Positions 4,780 through 6,962 of a stretch of DNA of 6,962 bases are shown one piece after another; the stretch's first letter is position 1; every line of letters starts with the position of its first letter. The position numbers and the translations under genes are program-made. The stretch comes from Betaproteobacteria bacterium (GTDB lineage: Bacteria > Pseudomonadota > Gammaproteobacteria > Burkholderiales > Casimicrobiaceae). The notes beneath the pieces are model-generated. The model made no database searches. It saw only the letters and a list, made by a program, of their open reading frames with translations, and had not been told where the DNA came from. The DNA lies in contig PLYG01000294.1 in the NCBI GenBank assembly GCA_003153335.1, forward strand, positions 265 to 7,226, given 5' to 3'.

Positions 4780-6219
4780 TCAGGATGTCGCGATCGCGCA
4801 AAACACCGTCCCTTCGCCATTCCACCCGGCTGCGATCATGGTGTTGTAGGTCGTGAGACTGGTCGTGTAGCGGTGATTGGAATCGTTGAAAGCAAAGCGA
4901 TTGTTGTACACCCGGTAGACGTTCACTGTTCCTGCCGGGCAGGCACCGGCCGAGATCGGATAAAACGCCCGGAACGCGATCGCCTCGTAAGTCCATCCCG
5001 GATCCAGCTTCACCGCGGCGCACTCGGCCGGATCGATCGTGTAGAAGTGCGAGTTTGGTCCCTTCCCCGGCGTGCCGTAGAACCGGCACACATTGCCGGA
5101 TCCGGCCGCGGACGCGCCGCGGTCAACGACGAGGAAATGCTCGGGCAGTTGCGTCCATCCCGGGCCAGCCGCGCCATTCCCGATCGCCGTGACTTCGGCA
5201 TCATCCGAGGTCATGAAGTAGTGATTGAGCGTGGTGTTCAGGAACAATGTCGCTGTCGCGCGCGGCGCATCCGCGCAGATGGCTACAGTCGTCGCCGCGA
5301 AGCCCGTCGTGACGTACGAAAAGAAGCTCGCTATCCACGAATCGGACGTCGAATAGGTTCCATCGGGTCGTGCCGGGTACGATGGCGGCTTGGTGTCGGG
5401 GACACTGGGAACTGAGTACACGGTGACCCCGTTCACCACATTGGCCATGTCCATGCCGCCGCCGATCGCCACCTTGCCGACCGGGCAGGTGGCCGTCCCT
5501 GCTGCACCGACCGGCAGCGTGGTTGCCGGCACGCCGAAATTGTGCAGCACGCTGACGATGCCGGAATAAGGCGCGCAGATCGCAGCGCCGACCATGGAGC
5601 CGGTGCTGGTGCGTTGGTTGCGGACGAACGTATTCCACCCGACCGGCGCGCCGTAGGTGCCGTCTGGATGGTTGTACGCTGGGAATCCGTTCGGTAGCGT
5701 GCTCGAGAGCAGCGGAGAAGAGCCGCTGATCTTCATCAGCGTGTGGTCGGAAGTGTCACCGCCACCGCCGGTTGCGACCAGTCCGCTCGGGCAATTGGGC
5801 AGGACGCCGCCGAAGTTCGCCTGCGTACCTGTGGCGGCCGGGACCGTCCCGGCGCCAATAACCGACATGACGCCGCTGTCGGTCGTGCACACAGCGGTCA
5901 CCGTCCCGGTCATCGAGGCGTTGTAGAAGCTGTGGATCACGCCGTACCAGCCGGTTGGCCCCGTCGCCGTGCCGGCCGGCATCGACAGCAGCGTCGTCGA
6001 CGCGTACATCGGCCCGTTCGCGCCGACCTCCGCCTGGAATACGTTGCCAGGAAGGATCCCGCCGCTCAAGGCGTACATGCCGCTTGGACAGTTCACGCTC
6101 ACCAATTCGCTGGCATTGGGCGCTATGCTGCCCACATGCTGGACGACCACAGTCGCGGAATGCGCGAAGCCACTGTAGAGCGCGCACGCGAGAACGAGAC
6201 AACGACTGATCGCACACAT
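4780..6219 (-). CDS. Secreted Cys-paired repeat protein with C-terminal DUF5648-like module
   Basis: This 479-residue protein starts at ATG 6219, six bases after GAGGAG (6226-6231); an in-frame ATG at 6225 abuts that site and is less likely. Residues 1-22 form a signal peptide (MCAISRCLVLACALYSGFAHSA, then TVVV), so the protein is exported. Residues 23-316 are three tandem units of about 100 residues. Each has C-P-[SV]-G-x-x-A-x-[GS]-G-G near its start (C44, C143, C245), a central Trp (W91, W195, W295) and a closing cysteine (C111, C215, C315), which suggests one disulfide per unit. Residues 320-479 carry three H-[YFR]-[FY]-[TM] repeats (NHYFMTSD 332, SHFYTIDP 390, HRYTTSLT 449) with GW or W-rich segments. 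These match the DUF5648 pattern found at the C-terminus of many secreted bacterial proteins and perhaps bind surface or carbohydrate ligands (inference). No enzyme motif is seen. A perfect FNR box lies upstream. Confidence 0.88.
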   Translation of the reverse strand: MCAISRCLVLACALYSGFAHSATVVVQHVGSIAPNASELVSVNCPSGMYALSGGILPGNVFQAEVGANGPMYASTTLLSMPAGTATGPTGWYGVIHSFYNASMTGTVTAVCTTDSGVMSVIGAGTVPAATGTQANFGGVLPNCPSGLVATGGGGDTSDHTLMKISGSSPLLSSTLPNGFPAYNHPDGTYGAPVGWNTFVRNQRTSTGSMVGAAICAPYSGIVSVLHNFGVPATTLPVGAAGTATCPVGKVAIGGGMDMANVVNGVTVYSVPSVPDTKPPSYPARPDGTYSTSDSWIASFFSYVTTGFAATTVAICADAPRATATLFLNTTLNHYFMTSDDAEVTAIGNGAAGPGWTQLPEHFLVVDRGASAAGSGNVCRFYGTPGKGPNSHFYTIDPAECAAVKLDPGWTYEAIAFRAFYPISAGACPAGTVNVYRVYNNRFAFNDSNHRYTTSLTTYNTMIAAGWNGEGTVFCAIATS

Positions 6220-6225
6220 AATCAT

Positions 6226-6231
6226 CTCCTC
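6226..6231 (-). promoter_or_regulatory. Shine-Dalgarno that fixes the start of the secreted repeat protein
   Basis: GAGGAG on the minus strand is followed by ATGATTATG. The first ATG (6225) touches the site with no spacer, whereas the second (6219) has a six-base spacer, so 6219 is preferred. The frame is open to 6495, but the upstream residues are Arg- and Cys-rich and would bury the signal peptide. Confidence 0.75.
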
Positions 6232-6608
6232 AACGCAGGATGGGCCCCGTAACGACCAGACCCAACAACATATATCTTCGTCCCGGAGGCTGGTGCAGGC
6301 ATTGATATGGATCAATGGTTCCGCCGTGGGCAGAATCGATGGCGAACGGTGTCGCCGGCGCAACTGCTGCTCTCCTGCGAAGCAAGTATTCGCAGCTCGT
6401 GCAGGGCTGGCCCTTCGATTGGCGTCATCTACTATGGCCGCTGCGGGTCGCGTCCTGACCTCCATCGGTTGTCGCGTACTAGGGCAGCTGCGCACTCATC
6501 ACCGACCATTCGTGTGTCCGAGCAACCGCTGTCAGATGCACTGCCGCTGTTGCGGGCATGCATCATTGCTGGCAACGGTGGACAGCCTGCGGAGTCCTCT
6601 TGTGCGTA
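6232..6608. other. Intergenic region with regulatory DNA, no gene seen
   Basis: The part nearest the secreted-protein gene (6232-6316) holds its likely promoter: an AT-rich GATATATG (6269-6276, minus strand) and the FNR box at 6302-6315. The remainder, about 6317-6608, is GC-rich. Its open frames on either strand lack a ribosome site or recognisable sequence. I see no tRNA, clear terminator for gnd, or repeat in it. Confidence 0.5.
6302..6315 (-). promoter_or_regulatory. FNR/Anr-type binding site upstream of the secreted repeat protein
   Basis: TTGATATGGATCAA is a perfect match to the FNR/Anr consensus TTGAT-N4-ATCAA. Its centre (6308.5) lies about 90 bases before the start codon at 6219. 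On the minus strand a GATATA/TATATG -10-like stretch at 6269-6276 would put the transcription start near 6262-6264, so the box would sit at roughly -44 to -46. That is close to the -41.5 of class II FNR-activated promoters. Activation under low oxygen is the inferred outcome. Confidence 0.65.
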
Positions 6609-6962
6609 TCAAACCGTGTAAGTGGAACTGGCGACGCGACCACCCGTGCCGGTCCAGTTGGTATGAAAGAATTCGCCACGCGGTTTGTCCACGCGCTCGT
6701 AGGTGTGCGCGCCGAAGTAATCGCGTTGGGCCTGGAGCAGGTTCGCGGGCAGGCGTTCGCTGCGGAGGCCATCGAAGAACGCCAACGCCGTGCTGAACGC
6801 CGGGACCGGGATGCCCTTCCTCACCGCCGTGCTCACAACTTTGCGCCAGCTCCGCGTGCAGCCTTTGATCGCTTTCCTGAAAAACGGATCGAGGAGCAGA
6901 TTGTCCAGGTCTGGGTTCTTGTCGAACGCCTTCGTGATGTCGCCCAGGAACGCGCTGCGGAT
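6609..6962 (-). CDS. gnd: 6-phosphogluconate dehydrogenase (decarboxylating), C-terminal part
   Basis: The frame enters from the right edge and ends with TGA at 6609-6611, showing the last 117 residues of a protein that is normally about 470-480 long. The enzyme oxidatively decarboxylates 6-phosphogluconate to ribulose 5-phosphate with NADP+ in the pentose phosphate pathway and acts as a cytoplasmic dimer. The visible part contains IRSAFLGDITKAFDKNP, NLLLDPFF, GIPVPAFSTALAFFDGLRSERLPANLLQAQRDYFGAHTYE and the C-terminal tail FFHTNWTGTGG-SSTY. The Arg and His of RDYFGAH correspond to Arg446 and His452 of the sheep enzyme, which reach into the partner subunit to bind the substrate phosphate. The GTG at 6836 is internal: the reading frame continues in family-like sequence to the window edge. 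The long QAQRDYFGAHTYERVDKPRG form points to the long-chain, NADP-type enzyme. Confidence 0.95.
   Translation of the reverse strand: MRSAFLGDITKAFDKNPDLDNLLLDPFFRKAIKGCTRSWRKVVSTAVRKGIPVPAFSTALAFFDGLRSERLPANLLQAQRDYFGAHTYERVDKPRGEFFHTNWTGTGGRVASSTYTV

Noticed and set aside
4428..4820. Open frame of 130 codons on the minus strand
   Set aside because: It overlaps the 3' end of the secreted-protein gene, has no clear ribosome site, and its composition looks like translated repeat DNA.
4165..5415. Open frame of 416 codons on the plus strand
   Set aside because: It starts inside the zinc-ribbon gene, crosses the gene-free stretch and runs antisense to the secreted repeat protein. Composition is Arg-rich and no motif is seen.
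6220..6495. N-terminal extension of the secreted repeat protein to an ATG at 6495
   Set aside because: It would put about 90 Arg/Cys-rich residues before a clear signal peptide, and it spans the FNR box and promoter; GAGGAG at 6226-6231 supports the start at 6219.
6307..6621. Open frame of 104 codons on the plus strand upstream of the secreted-protein gene
   Set aside because: It begins within the FNR box, has no ribosome site or family signal, and runs antisense into the gnd stop.
1..6962. Search for a defence island, CRISPR array, integrase, transposase, tRNA or attachment site
   Set aside because: No such genes, regularly spaced repeats, or tRNA-like folds were seen; the genes are housekeeping, metabolic and secreted types without a system-like operon.

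Overview
The window reads as a high-GC proteobacterial chromosome, most likely a betaproteobacterium of Burkholderiales type. That placement is an inference from the AmpD, nitrilase and 6-phosphogluconate dehydrogenase sequences and from codon use; no taxonomic marker gene is present. Six protein-coding genes are well supported, plus one small conserved-type hypothetical gene. Two genes run off the window edges.

Layout, left to right. Positions 1-1078 (+) hold a secreted HAF-repeat protein that lacks its extreme N-terminus; a strong intrinsic terminator follows at about 1154-1200. Positions 1310-1969 (+) encode a cation-dependent class I SAM O-methyltransferase of the caffeoyl-CoA type. It converges on a nitrilase at 2012-2968 (-), separated by only 42 bases. 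A repeat-like hairpin at 3102-3138 lies upstream of the nitrilase and just after the stop of an AmpD-type anhydromuramyl-peptide amidase (3150-about 3830, -). A near-consensus sigma70 promoter with tandem TTGGCACA repeats sits over the most distal possible ampD starts. Divergent from ampD is a 97-residue zinc-ribbon-like hypothetical protein (4053-4346, +), followed by a hairpin whose 5' half nearly matches the first terminator.

Positions 4377-4779 contain no gene I can support. Positions 4780-6219 (-) encode a secreted 479-residue protein with three Cys-paired repeats and a C-terminal DUF5648-like module. About 85 bases upstream of its start is a perfect FNR/Anr half-site pair (TTGAT-N4-ATCAA, 6302-6315), which suggests oxygen-responsive control. 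The right edge (6609-6962, -) is the C-terminal part of 6-phosphogluconate dehydrogenase (gnd).

The genes do not form an obvious pathway or operon: each appears to be its own transcription unit, and most gaps contain a terminator-like or regulatory element. I did not find a defence system, mobile element, CRISPR array, tRNA or rRNA. The most promising leads are the FNR-boxed secreted repeat protein, the promoter and start conflict at ampD, and the shared hairpin sequence.
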